Below, piece after piece: positions 6,866 to 14,800 of a stretch of DNA of 39,213 nt. The position numbers and the translations under genes were made by a program. The notes below the pieces were generated by a model. It was not told where the DNA came from, ran no database searches, and saw only the letters and a list, made by a program, of their open reading frames with translations. Positions within the stretch are counted from its first letter, which is position 1. Each line of letters starts with the position of its first letter. Source of the stretch: an uncultured Elusimicrobiales bacterium (GTDB lineage Bacteria > Elusimicrobiota > Elusimicrobia > Elusimicrobiales > Elusimicrobiaceae); assembly GCA_934667625.1 (NCBI GenBank), contig CAKUMH010000011.1:1-39213 (forward strand). Direction: 5' to 3'.

Positions 6866-8305
6866 TTATTTTAAATACGGTTTGATTTCTTCCAAAAGCA
6901 GTTCCACTTCCGGCCCGATGACCACTTGAACGCTTTTAGCGCCTTTTACGACGCCGCGCGCGCCCAGCTGCTTGAGCAGAATAGCATCCACCAATTTGCC
7001 GTCTTTTACGTCCACACGCAAGCGCGTGGCACAGGCGCCGATATTGGTAACGTTTTCCTTGCCGCCCAAGGCCTTGGCATATTGGCTGGCGCGGGAGTTG
7101 TCGGCCGGAGCGGCGCCGGAAGCGGCGGGTTGTTCGGCCGCGACAGGAGTGGCCGGAGCGGGGAGCTCATCTTCGCGGCCCGGCGTTTTGAGGTTCCACT
7201 TGATAATGGCAAAGTAAAAAACAAAGTAGTAAACCACGCCATACACGAGCCCGACGGGGATAAGCAGCCAGCCCTTGGTGCCTAGGCCGTAGCTGAGCAG
7301 ATAGTCAAAGAGCCCGGCCGAGAACGTAAAGCCCAGTTTAACGCCCAGAATGTTCATCACCGCCATGGAGACGCCCGTTAGCACCGCGTGCAATACATAC
7401 AGCGGGAACGCCAGGAACATAAACGCAAATTCAATCGGTTCGGTGATGCCGGTTAAAAAGGACGTTAGCGCCATGGAAAGCAGTAACCCGGCGGTGGCTT
7501 TTTTGCGTTTGGTGTCGGCGGTTTTAATCATAGCCAAGCAAGCGGCCGGCAAGCCAAACATCATTACCGGGAAAAAGCCCGCCATAAAGGTGCCGGCGGT
7601 GGGGTCTTTGGCAAAGAAGCGGGTCAAATCGCCGTGGACGACGGTATTGATGCCGTTTTGAATGGTGGCAAAGTCCCCAAATTGGAACCATACGAGGTTG
7701 TTTAAAATGTGGTGCAGACCCAGCGGGATGAGCAAGCGGTTGGCCAGCCCGTAAAAGAACAGACCGACGTTGCCGGAGGTAATGGTCCAATCCCCAAATG
7801 CGCCAATCGCGCGGCCGATAGGCGGCCACACAAAGTACGCCGCGCAGGCAATCAGCAGACAGGTCGCACCCGTTACAATCGGTACGAAGCGGCGTCCGCC
7901 AAAGAAGGCCAAGTAAGCGGGGAGCTTGATGCTTTTGTATTTGTTGTACAAAAGACCCGCCGTCACACCGGCGATAATACCGCCGAGCACACCCATGTTG
8001 ATGTTGGGATCCAACACCTTGAGGGAGGCCGTCAAAATGACGTACCCCACAAACGAAGCCAAAGCGGCTGCGCCGTGGTTTTCGTGTGCAAAGCCGATCC
8101 CTACGCCCAAGGCAAAGATGATAGGCAAGTTGTTAAATACAGCTCCGCCTGCCTCGGAAATAAAGGCGATGTTGAGCAAGTCCGGCTGGCCCAAGCGTAA
8201 CAGCAGGCCGGCAATCGGCAATACGGCAATGGGGAGCATGAGGGCCTTTCCTAACTGCACGAGGCCCTTCCCTACAGCGGCAAAAAAACTTTTTACGGCG
8301 TTCAT
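6866..8305 (-). CDS. nagE: PTS GlcNAc-type permease, EIICB
   Basis: Inner-membrane permease that imports and phosphorylates the sugar. The 479-residue product has an EIIC domain (about 1-370, many membrane helices, motif GITEPIEFAFMF of the glucose/GlcNAc family). A Pro/Ala-rich linker follows, then an EIIB domain whose phospho-cysteine is C425 in NIGACATRLRVDV. There is no EIIA domain, unlike E. coli NagE; EIIA is supplied by the upstream NagF. I chose ATG 8305 because GGAGG lies 5 nt before it; the open frame extends upstream to 8419 but that would overlap nagF. Substrate GlcNAc is inferred from nagA and nagB in the same operon. Confidence 0.92.
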   Translation of the reverse strand: MNAVKSFFAAVGKGLVQLGKALMLPIAVLPIAGLLLRLGQPDLLNIAFISEAGGAVFNNLPIIFALGVGIGFAHENHGAAALASFVGYVILTASLKVLDPNINMGVLGGIIAGVTAGLLYNKYKSIKLPAYLAFFGGRRFVPIVTGATCLLIACAAYFVWPPIGRAIGAFGDWTITSGNVGLFFYGLANRLLIPLGLHHILNNLVWFQFGDFATIQNGINTVVHGDLTRFFAKDPTAGTFMAGFFPVMMFGLPAACLAMIKTADTKRKKATAGLLLSMALTSFLTGITEPIEFAFMFLAFPLYVLHAVLTGVSMAVMNILGVKLGFTFSAGLFDYLLSYGLGTKGWLLIPVGLVYGVVYYFVFYFAIIKWNLKTPGREDELPAPATPVAAEQPAASGAAPADNSRASQYAKALGGKENVTNIGACATRLRVDVKDGKLVDAILLKQLGARGVVKGAKSVQVVIGPEVELLLEEIKPYLK

Positions 8306-8334
8306 AATTCCTCCGGGGATAAATTGAACAGCTA

Positions 8335-10848
8335 TTATACGGCAAATTCCTTCTTGGACAGTTCGCGCACAGCCTTGGCGGACGTGAGCGAAAGCGCCTC
8401 TTGCGCCACGGCGGCACATTTTTTGAAGTCCAAGCGGCGCACCAGGGCCTTGACTTGGGCAATCTGTCCGCCGCCAACGGCCAGCTCCGTTACGCCAAGC
8501 CCAACCAGGAACGGCACGGCGGCTAAATCGCCTGCCATGGCACCGCAGACGGCCACGGGCTTTTGGTGTTTTTTGGCTCCGGCGCAGGTAAGGCCGATGA
8601 GTTTTAACACGGCCGGGTGCAGGTGGTCGGAATGGGCGCTGAGCTCCTTGTGACCGCGGTCAATGGCCAGCGTGTATTGGGTAAGGTCGTTCGTGCCGAT
8701 AGAGAAGAAATCCGCCCGGGCGGCCATTTGTTCGCTGCATAAGGCGGCGGAGGGGACCTCCACCATGATGCCCAGCTTTACATCGGCTTTTACGCCCAGG
8801 GAGGCCTTTTCTTCGGACACGACCTGCTTAAAGAAATCCACTTCGTCCGCAAAGGCCACCATCGGCAGCATAATGCGCGCCTGTTCAGCGGGTTTTACGC
8901 TAAGCAGTGCGCGGATTTGCGTGCGGTAGAAGGCTTCGTTGCGTTTAAAAATACGAATCCCGCGTAAGCCGACAATGGGGTTTTCCTCCGGCGGGATGTC
9001 CACAAACGGGAGCGGCTTATCGCCGCCCGCGTCCAGCGTGCGGAAGGTGACGGTGTGCCCGTTGGCCGCGTTGACAATGGCCTGATAGGCCGCTTGCTGT
9101 TCGGCCAAGGTGGGCGGCTGCAATCGTCCGTTAAACAAAAACTCCGTGCGCACCAGCCCCATGCCGTCTGCTCCGTTTTCGGCGGCGTGCGCGGCTTCTT
9201 TTTCGTTAGACACGTTGCCTTCCACAAAAATGCGTACCCCGTCTTGGGTGACGGCCGGATTTTGGGCCGCGGCCTGTTCTTCGGCGCGGGCCTTGAGGTT
9301 TGCCTCCAAGCGGTCGGTGAAAGCAATGAGTTGATCGTCATTGGGGTTTAAAATGACGGAGGCGTTGGTACCGTCCAGGCACACGACGCAATCTTCGGGC
9401 GCGCGCAGCACGTTGGCTCCCGCGCAGACCACGCTGGGAATGCCCATATTGCGCAGCATAATGCTGGCGTGGGCGGTGGGAGAACCTTTGGCAAGCAGTA
9501 CGCCTGCGGCACGGTCTTCCAGGGCACCGACTTCGGACGGCAACAGTTCATCTGCCAGCAAAATGCACCCTTCCGGGATTTCCGGCGCGGATTGCGGTTT
9601 GCCGTTTAAGCGCAGCAAAATAGCGCGCCGCAGGTCCTTGAGGTCCGCAATGCGTTCCATTAAAAAGCGGTTGTTGGTTTTTTTGAGTACATCAATGCTG
9701 GAGCGGATTGCTTCGTTGACGCCCCACGCGGCAGACTTCCCGCGCGAAACGGCCTCTTGGGCGGTTTGCACGAGCATCGGGTCCTGCAAAATGCTTAAAT
9801 GGGCGGTTAAAATTTCCTTAGCCGGGCCGTCTTTTTCGGCGTTGGCTTTGGCTTGCGTTTCGGAAATAATGGCGCGGAAGGTGGTGTCCAAAAGCAGGAG
9901 CTCCGCCTTGGGGTCCGCGGCGTTTTCGTCAAAGGAAATTTCTTCCGTCTGGTGCAAAAAAGCCATGCCTTCGGCCAGCCCCGCACAGGCGGACAAGCCC
10001 TTTAGCTCCACGGGCTTGGAGAAATCGGCCGGGGCTTCTTCCACTGCTGGGGAAACCTCCATGGCTATGGGTTGGGCGGCGGCGCCTTTTTCGCCAAAGG
10101 CGTCTTTGAAACCGGCCTCAATCTTGGCGATAATGGCTTGGGCCTCTTCCTGCGGGCCGGCGGCGCGGATAATCACGTGGTCGTTTAGCGCCAAGGCAAG
10201 CCCCATAAGCCCGACGGTGCTTTTGGCATCGGCGGAGTTTTCTCCCTTGACAATTTTTACGGCAAAGGGATAGGTGGAGGCCAGCTGCGCCAGTACGGCG
10301 GCCGGGCGGGCGTGCAGCCCGTTGGGGTTGACGACCGTTACGGGCGCGGATTCCACAAAGGATTGCGCTTCTTCCTCTTGGGCGGCGGCGCCGTCCAGCG
10401 TAACATCAAAGAGGGGTTGGCCCGTTTTGACGCTGCCCTGCGTTTTGTTGAAAGCGGCAGTGTCGGCCGGCGCGGTGGCCACGATCATGATGAAGGTGCT
10501 GGCCGCTTTGCTGGCAATAATTTCCGGGGTAAATTTTAAAAGGGGTTGGCCTTGTTTTACTTCGTCGCCGTCCTTGGCGAGTGGGGTGAAACCTTCGCCA
10601 TTTAAGGAAACGGTTTCCAAGCCGACGTGAATGAGCACTTCCGCTCCGTCCCTGCCGATGACAAAGGCATGAGCGGCTTTGTTAAAGTTGATGATTTTTC
10701 CGTCAAAGGGGGCGCAAACGGTGTCGTTAGACGGATCCACGGCAATGCCGTCGCCCAGCATGTGTTCGCTGAAGACGGGATCTGGTACTTGTTCAAGTGG
10801 AACGACTACGCCGTCCACCGGAGAAACAACGTGTAATGTTTTGGGCAT
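8335..10848 (-). CDS. nagF: Triple-domain PTS phosphotransferase EIIA-HPr-EI
   Basis: Carries phosphate from PEP to the NagE EIIB domain within one 837-residue cytoplasmic protein. Domains in order: Crr-type EIIA (1-155, active H74 in EVLIHVGLET), HPr (about 168-255, active H179 in NPNGLHARPA), and enzyme I (about 280-837, active H460 in GSPTAHASIM). The EI C-terminal part has RTEFLF, LDAGGDKPLPF, MLPMVA, GTNDLTQYTLAIDR and the VCGAMAGD cysteine. The order matches the NagF protein of Pseudomonas. It is first in the operon, 29 nt before nagE, with AAGGAG before the ATG. The domains are joined by Ala/Glu-rich linkers. It may also serve the EIIA-less permease at 30467. Confidence 0.92.
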   Translation of the reverse strand: MPKTLHVVSPVDGVVVPLEQVPDPVFSEHMLGDGIAVDPSNDTVCAPFDGKIINFNKAAHAFVIGRDGAEVLIHVGLETVSLNGEGFTPLAKDGDEVKQGQPLLKFTPEIIASKAASTFIMIVATAPADTAAFNKTQGSVKTGQPLFDVTLDGAAAQEEEAQSFVESAPVTVVNPNGLHARPAAVLAQLASTYPFAVKIVKGENSADAKSTVGLMGLALALNDHVIIRAAGPQEEAQAIIAKIEAGFKDAFGEKGAAAQPIAMEVSPAVEEAPADFSKPVELKGLSACAGLAEGMAFLHQTEEISFDENAADPKAELLLLDTTFRAIISETQAKANAEKDGPAKEILTAHLSILQDPMLVQTAQEAVSRGKSAAWGVNEAIRSSIDVLKKTNNRFLMERIADLKDLRRAILLRLNGKPQSAPEIPEGCILLADELLPSEVGALEDRAAGVLLAKGSPTAHASIMLRNMGIPSVVCAGANVLRAPEDCVVCLDGTNASVILNPNDDQLIAFTDRLEANLKARAEEQAAAQNPAVTQDGVRIFVEGNVSNEKEAAHAAENGADGMGLVRTEFLFNGRLQPPTLAEQQAAYQAIVNAANGHTVTFRTLDAGGDKPLPFVDIPPEENPIVGLRGIRIFKRNEAFYRTQIRALLSVKPAEQARIMLPMVAFADEVDFFKQVVSEEKASLGVKADVKLGIMVEVPSAALCSEQMAARADFFSIGTNDLTQYTLAIDRGHKELSAHSDHLHPAVLKLIGLTCAGAKKHQKPVAVCGAMAGDLAAVPFLVGLGVTELAVGGGQIAQVKALVRRLDFKKCAAVAQEALSLTSAKAVRELSKKEFAV

Positions 10849-10874
10849 AAAGTGCTCCTTAAAGTGTTACCTCT

Positions 10875-10905
10875 ATTATAGTATATTCTCTGGGAGAATG
10901 GACAA
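10875..10905 (-). promoter_or_regulatory. nag operon promoter with inverted repeat
   Basis: TATAAT on the minus strand (10880-10875) is a perfect -10. A weak -35, TTGTCC (10905-10900), lies 19 nt upstream. Between them ATTCTC (10885-10890), TGG, GAGAAT (10894-10899) form a perfect 6-bp inverted repeat in the spacer, a good place for a repressor. The regulator is not identifiable here. Confidence 0.55.
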
Positions 10906-11080
10906 GGGGGAGTTTGCATTATTTTAGGTGGGGCCAAAACGGCATTTTGGCAGGGGCTTTTTAGTGGTTGTGGGTGTTTTTTGGCTGGAGTTGGTTCGGG
11001 GGAGGGTGGTACAACAAAAAGAATGTGGCCCGGTTAATTGAGTGAGCGCGGAGAAGCTGCCGGGCATGTAAGGCCTAGAA

Positions 11081-11254
11081 GGGGTTGTATTCGTTTTTTT
11101 TTTTTGATAAATTTTGAGTATGCTCAAAATTTATCAAAAAGGAAGGCAGTTATGAAAAATGCAAGGACGGGGCGATTTGGTGGGTTTATGGCGGTAAGGA
11201 CGGACAAAAAAACGACAACGGCGAGATCCTGGACTAAGGCACTCCAGGATGACG
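11081..11254 (+). repeat. Pilin 5' cassette, copy B
   Basis: The second copy of the block at 4070-4242, covering T-tract, inverted repeat, Shine-Dalgarno, start codon and first leader repeat of pilin 2. The second possible start seen in copy A (ATG 4188) is changed here to ACG, so only ATG 11152 remains. The rest of the 10849-11151 gap holds the nag promoter and otherwise nothing I can name. Confidence 0.85.
11101..11140. repeat. 40-bp inverted repeat before pilin 2
   Basis: Same structure as 4089-4128: two 20-nt arms without spacer, ending at GGAAGG. One position next to the centre is changed (TATGCTC instead of TATACTC), giving a G-T mismatch that would still pair as G-U in RNA. Confidence 0.85.
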
Positions 11255-11751
11255 ATGAAAGGCGGGGTGGTCGTGCGGCAAACAAAGGCGGGTTTACGCT
11301 GATTGAATTGTTAGTTGTTGTGCTGATTATCGGGATTTTGGCCGCGGTGGCCGTTCCCCAATATCAAAAGGCCACACTTAAATCCCGCGCCTCGCAGCTT
11401 TACGTGTTTGTAAAGCATTTTGAAAATTTATGCAAGTTGGATCGGTTGGCGGGCGGGGATTGTTCCGCTCCCGTGGCAGACTTGGGTTGGGGCTACCCTA
11501 TGGAAAATTACAAGCTGCAGGATAGATTGGAAACGTTTGAATCGGCGGGATTTACGTTACAACATCGGGACAGAAATTTTGCGGCTTACATGGGGCTTAA
11601 TTCTAATTTGTATTTTTTGGTCAACCCTATAGAAACGTATTGTGGGGCCTCTGGTGAACAAGCCAAAGAAGTATGTCAAAGTTTAGGGGGCGCTTTCTCA
11701 AGGACCGATACCTCCGGTACGAAGCCTGTTTATCTGTATAAGTTATATTAG
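11152..11751 (+). CDS. Type IV pilin-like protein (pilin 2), repeat-expanded leader
   Basis: A 199-residue prepilin-like protein. The cleavage motif is NKGG-FTLIELL (after G47), followed by VVVLIIGILAAVAVPQYQKA, nearly the same as pilin 1. The globular part is different (ENLCKLDRLAGGDC and so on) but keeps the C-terminal pattern YCGASGEQAKEVCQSLGG. The first 37 residues parallel pilin 1 (MKNARTGRFGGFM..., then KKTTTARSWTKALQDD) and are encoded by cassette B plus a CCTGGA/TCCAGG palindrome. Start ATG 11152 follows GGAAGG with 5-nt spacing. It stands alone between the nag operon and a convergent alpha-2-macroglobulin gene. The mature part has diverged far more than the leader, which suggests separate exchange of the 5' module. 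Confidence 0.85.
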   Translation: MKNARTGRFGGFMAVRTDKKTTTARSWTKALQDDDERRGGRAANKGGFTLIELLVVVLIIGILAAVAVPQYQKATLKSRASQLYVFVKHFENLCKLDRLAGGDCSAPVADLGWGYPMENYKLQDRLETFESAGFTLQHRDRNFAAYMGLNSNLYFLVNPIETYCGASGEQAKEVCQSLGGAFSRTDTSGTKPVYLYKLY

Positions 11752-11767
11752 TTAATTCCATAAGAAA

Positions 11768-11798
11768 CGCCGCCCCGGAGAAGTTGCCCGGGGCGGCG
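11768..11798. terminator. Bidirectional terminator after pilin 2
   Basis: An 11-bp GC stem (CGCCGCCCCGG with CCGGGGCGGCG) lies between the convergent pilin 2 and alpha-2-macroglobulin genes. TTTC follows on the minus strand and TGTTTG on the plus strand; U-tracts are short. Confidence 0.75.
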
Positions 11799-11816
11799 TG
11801 TTTGCGTGAAAGAAGG

Positions 11817-14800
11817 CTACTTTTCCACGGCCAGCGTTTCGGCGGCGGTGTGTGCCCCATATTCGGGGGCGTACATAGATTGCGCCTGTGCGGGCATGGC
11901 ATGGAAACGGCCCGGCACGGTGGGCCGCAACACATAGGAGAGCGTTATCTTCCCCGCCGGGAGCCAATTAATAAAGAAGTTGGTTTGCGCGTCTTTCGTT
12001 TCCTGATAAAGCGAAACGGGGTTCCACTCCCAGCCGCTGGTGAGGGTTTCGCTTTCAAACCCGGCAGGTTTCGGATCAGAAAGGAGGACGTATTCAAAAG
12101 CGCTGTCCGCCGTTACGGTGAGGTGTACTTCCACCTCGTCCCCAACGCGGACTTCTCCCAAATCTTGCACCGGGCGCAGTTTTTGGACGCCGTCCTGCGT
12201 AAACCGGGTGAAGTATTCGCGCGTTACGTTGATGACGCCCTTTGGCGAGGCCTTGGCTTCGGCCGAGGTATAGACGACGGATAGAGAAGCGAAATCCGTC
12301 AGCCCGCCTTTTTTGACAATTTGCGCCGATAAGGCCTGCGGCGTAATTTGTTTTCCCCGGCGCACGAATTGCAGGTCCTCCGTCCAATCAAGCGGTTGGA
12401 ACGTAAGCGCTTTTTGCGTGCCTGCCCAGGTGATTTGGTAAGAGGTCGGCAGCGAAAGCGCGCCCGTGTGTTTCATAACGTCCAGCAACGTAAATACGGC
12501 TTGCGACGCCGCTTTGGCATTGGTCCAATCGGTGGCCTGGCGGTTAAAAAGCAGCCACTGCGTGAGGGCGGAAATTTTGTCGGATTGCGGGCGCATTTCC
12601 AACAAGGTGCGCAAGGCGGCGGTTTGGGTGGTTAAGGTGTCGCGGTACCAAATCCAGCTTTGCGGTTCGGGGGCAAAATAGGCGCCTGTCAGCTCGTTTT
12701 GTTTCATGCGCGAAAGGACCAAATCCAAATACCGGTTGGCCTTTACGTCGTCCCCTAAGCGGTGGTAGACCGCCGCGGCATAGGTTTGGCCAAGCGCCGT
12801 CATAAAACGGGCTTGCCCGTCCGCGTAATCCACCCAGCGTTTGATATAAGGCTTGGCCTGCGCACTCTGTGCCCAGTGTTGGGGGAAGGCGGAGAGCGTG
12901 TACGCCGCATAGAGCGCAAAGGCTACGGTGCTTTCGTTGCCGTTGGGGTCTTGTTTCAGGCGCGCTTCAATTTTAGGCACGATATAGGCAAAGGCCTTTT
13001 GGGCTTGCTCTTGCGGGATTTGCGCCTGATAGACCAGGCTTTGGGCAAAGATGTTTAACGCATAAAGCGTGAGGTAATCGTCGTCCTGCCCGCCCGGGAA
13101 CCAGGCGAAGGCGCCGCTTGTGTTTTGAAACTTATGTAAGGCCTTTAATTCTTTTTGCAAGGTATTTTGCACGGTTTGCGGATTAAACAAATCCACCAAA
13201 TTGGCCTCTTTGGCGGGTCTGCCTTGCGCTTCGCGCAGCCACGGCGTTTGCTCCAGCAGTGTTAAGCGCAGCGGGTCGTTTTCGTTCCAAGCGGCGGTTT
13301 GTCCTGCGCGTTTGGGCAATTTGGCTACGGCTTGCTTGAGCTGCGGATAGGTGGTGTAGAATTGGTGCACCACCGCCAGGGGCGCATAGCGGTTTAACGT
13401 GCTGACAAGGTCCTTGTACGGCGTGGCGAGCAGGTTGGGCATGGAATTTAACACCGAGAGTGCCAAGCTGGGGTGAACCGCCAGCGAGGCGGTTTGCAGT
13501 TCGGCCTCTTTGACGCCGTCCAGCTCCGGGAGCGCCAAGGTGTTGGTCCCCTTTTTGAGGGCCACATTTTGCGTGGCCAAGAGGCGCGTTTTGCCGGGAT
13601 AAACGGGGAAGTCCTTTTGTTCCGCGTCGCTATTTTTGCCGCTGCGGGCGGTGACGGTTAATTGGTACAAGTCCGGCGCGGCGGGGGCGGTGATCTCCCA
13701 CGTGACAAATTGCGTGCTGTTGGCACCCACCGTGACGGTTTTTTGGGTGTTCTCCAGCCCAAATTGGGCCAGGGCATTTGCCTTGTTTTGCGTGAGGAAC
13801 AGCTCCACGGTGGCGGTCAATTTTTTATTCGTCAGGTTGGTGAGGGCGGCTTGCAAAACGCCTTTGTCTCCCTCGCGGTAAAAACGCGGGGTTTGCAGGC
13901 GGACCATAAAATCCTTGCGTGTGATGGTTTGCGCGGAGAAGGAACCGAAATCCGCCTGTTGCGTGAGCACAAAGCCCAATACGTTCCACGTGGTGAGGCT
14001 TTGCGGCAGGAGGAAGCGGATGAGCCCTTTTCCGTTGACGAGCGGTAGGGTCGGATTAAAATAAGCCGTTTCCGCAAAATTGGTGCGGGGAAACTCGGCA
14101 GAGCCGGCGTCGTTGGCCGCGCCGGTGGCTGCGGCGCTTTCCGGCGTGTCGGCGGCCGCGTCGTAGGCCAGTTCTTCTGTCATCAATTGGTTGCTCGGCG
14201 CCATGGTTTCCTTCGCCGCGCGTGACATAGCCATCATGGGCATGGCGGATTTGAACATAATCCTTCCTCCAAGGCCGTAACGGCGGCGCGGCATTTGCAG
14301 GTTGCTGGACGGCAGGGGGAGAGGTTCCATCTCGGTGAACTCCTCCTGGCCCGTAAAGTAACGGCGGGCATAGCCTTGCAGAGTGCTGCGCATCGTGTCG
14401 CCCGTGCGGATGTTTTGCGGATAAAGATTTTGCGCCGTGAAGGGGGCTTTGGGCTTGGCGTAATAGTCCAGGGATTTATCGTAAACGGTGATGTTGGCCT
14501 GCGCGTTTACGCTGCTCCCCGTGGAGTCTTGGGCGGAAATCTTCCAAGCGGCCGTTTGACCGGGGCGCACCTGATTGGGTACCTCTACCACCACCGACAG
14601 TTCGCGGTTGTCAAACGGAACTTCCGCCGTGGCGGAACCTTGGTGGAAGGTGTACTGGCTGGCCCCAAACCAGGCCACCGCCAGGCCGCCGCGGTCCTCT
14701 TGCGTGACGGGAAGGGTGTAGATTGTGACGCCGCCCGGCAGCAGTTCTTGGTGCGTCAAAAAGGCGTTTGCGCGGTAGCGTTCCACCCGTTTTGACCCGG

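Noticed and set aside
8306..8419. Longer N-terminus of nagE
   Set aside because: The frame is open to 8419 but the added part overlaps the nagF end, is Arg/Cys-rich and unlike any permease; ATG 8305 has a strong Shine-Dalgarno.
9341..10273. Long plus-strand open frame (310 codons) inside nagF
   Set aside because: It is antisense to a certain gene, has a low-complexity Ala/Ser-rich translation, no family motif, and no ribosome-binding site. GC-rich codon use on the other strand explains it.
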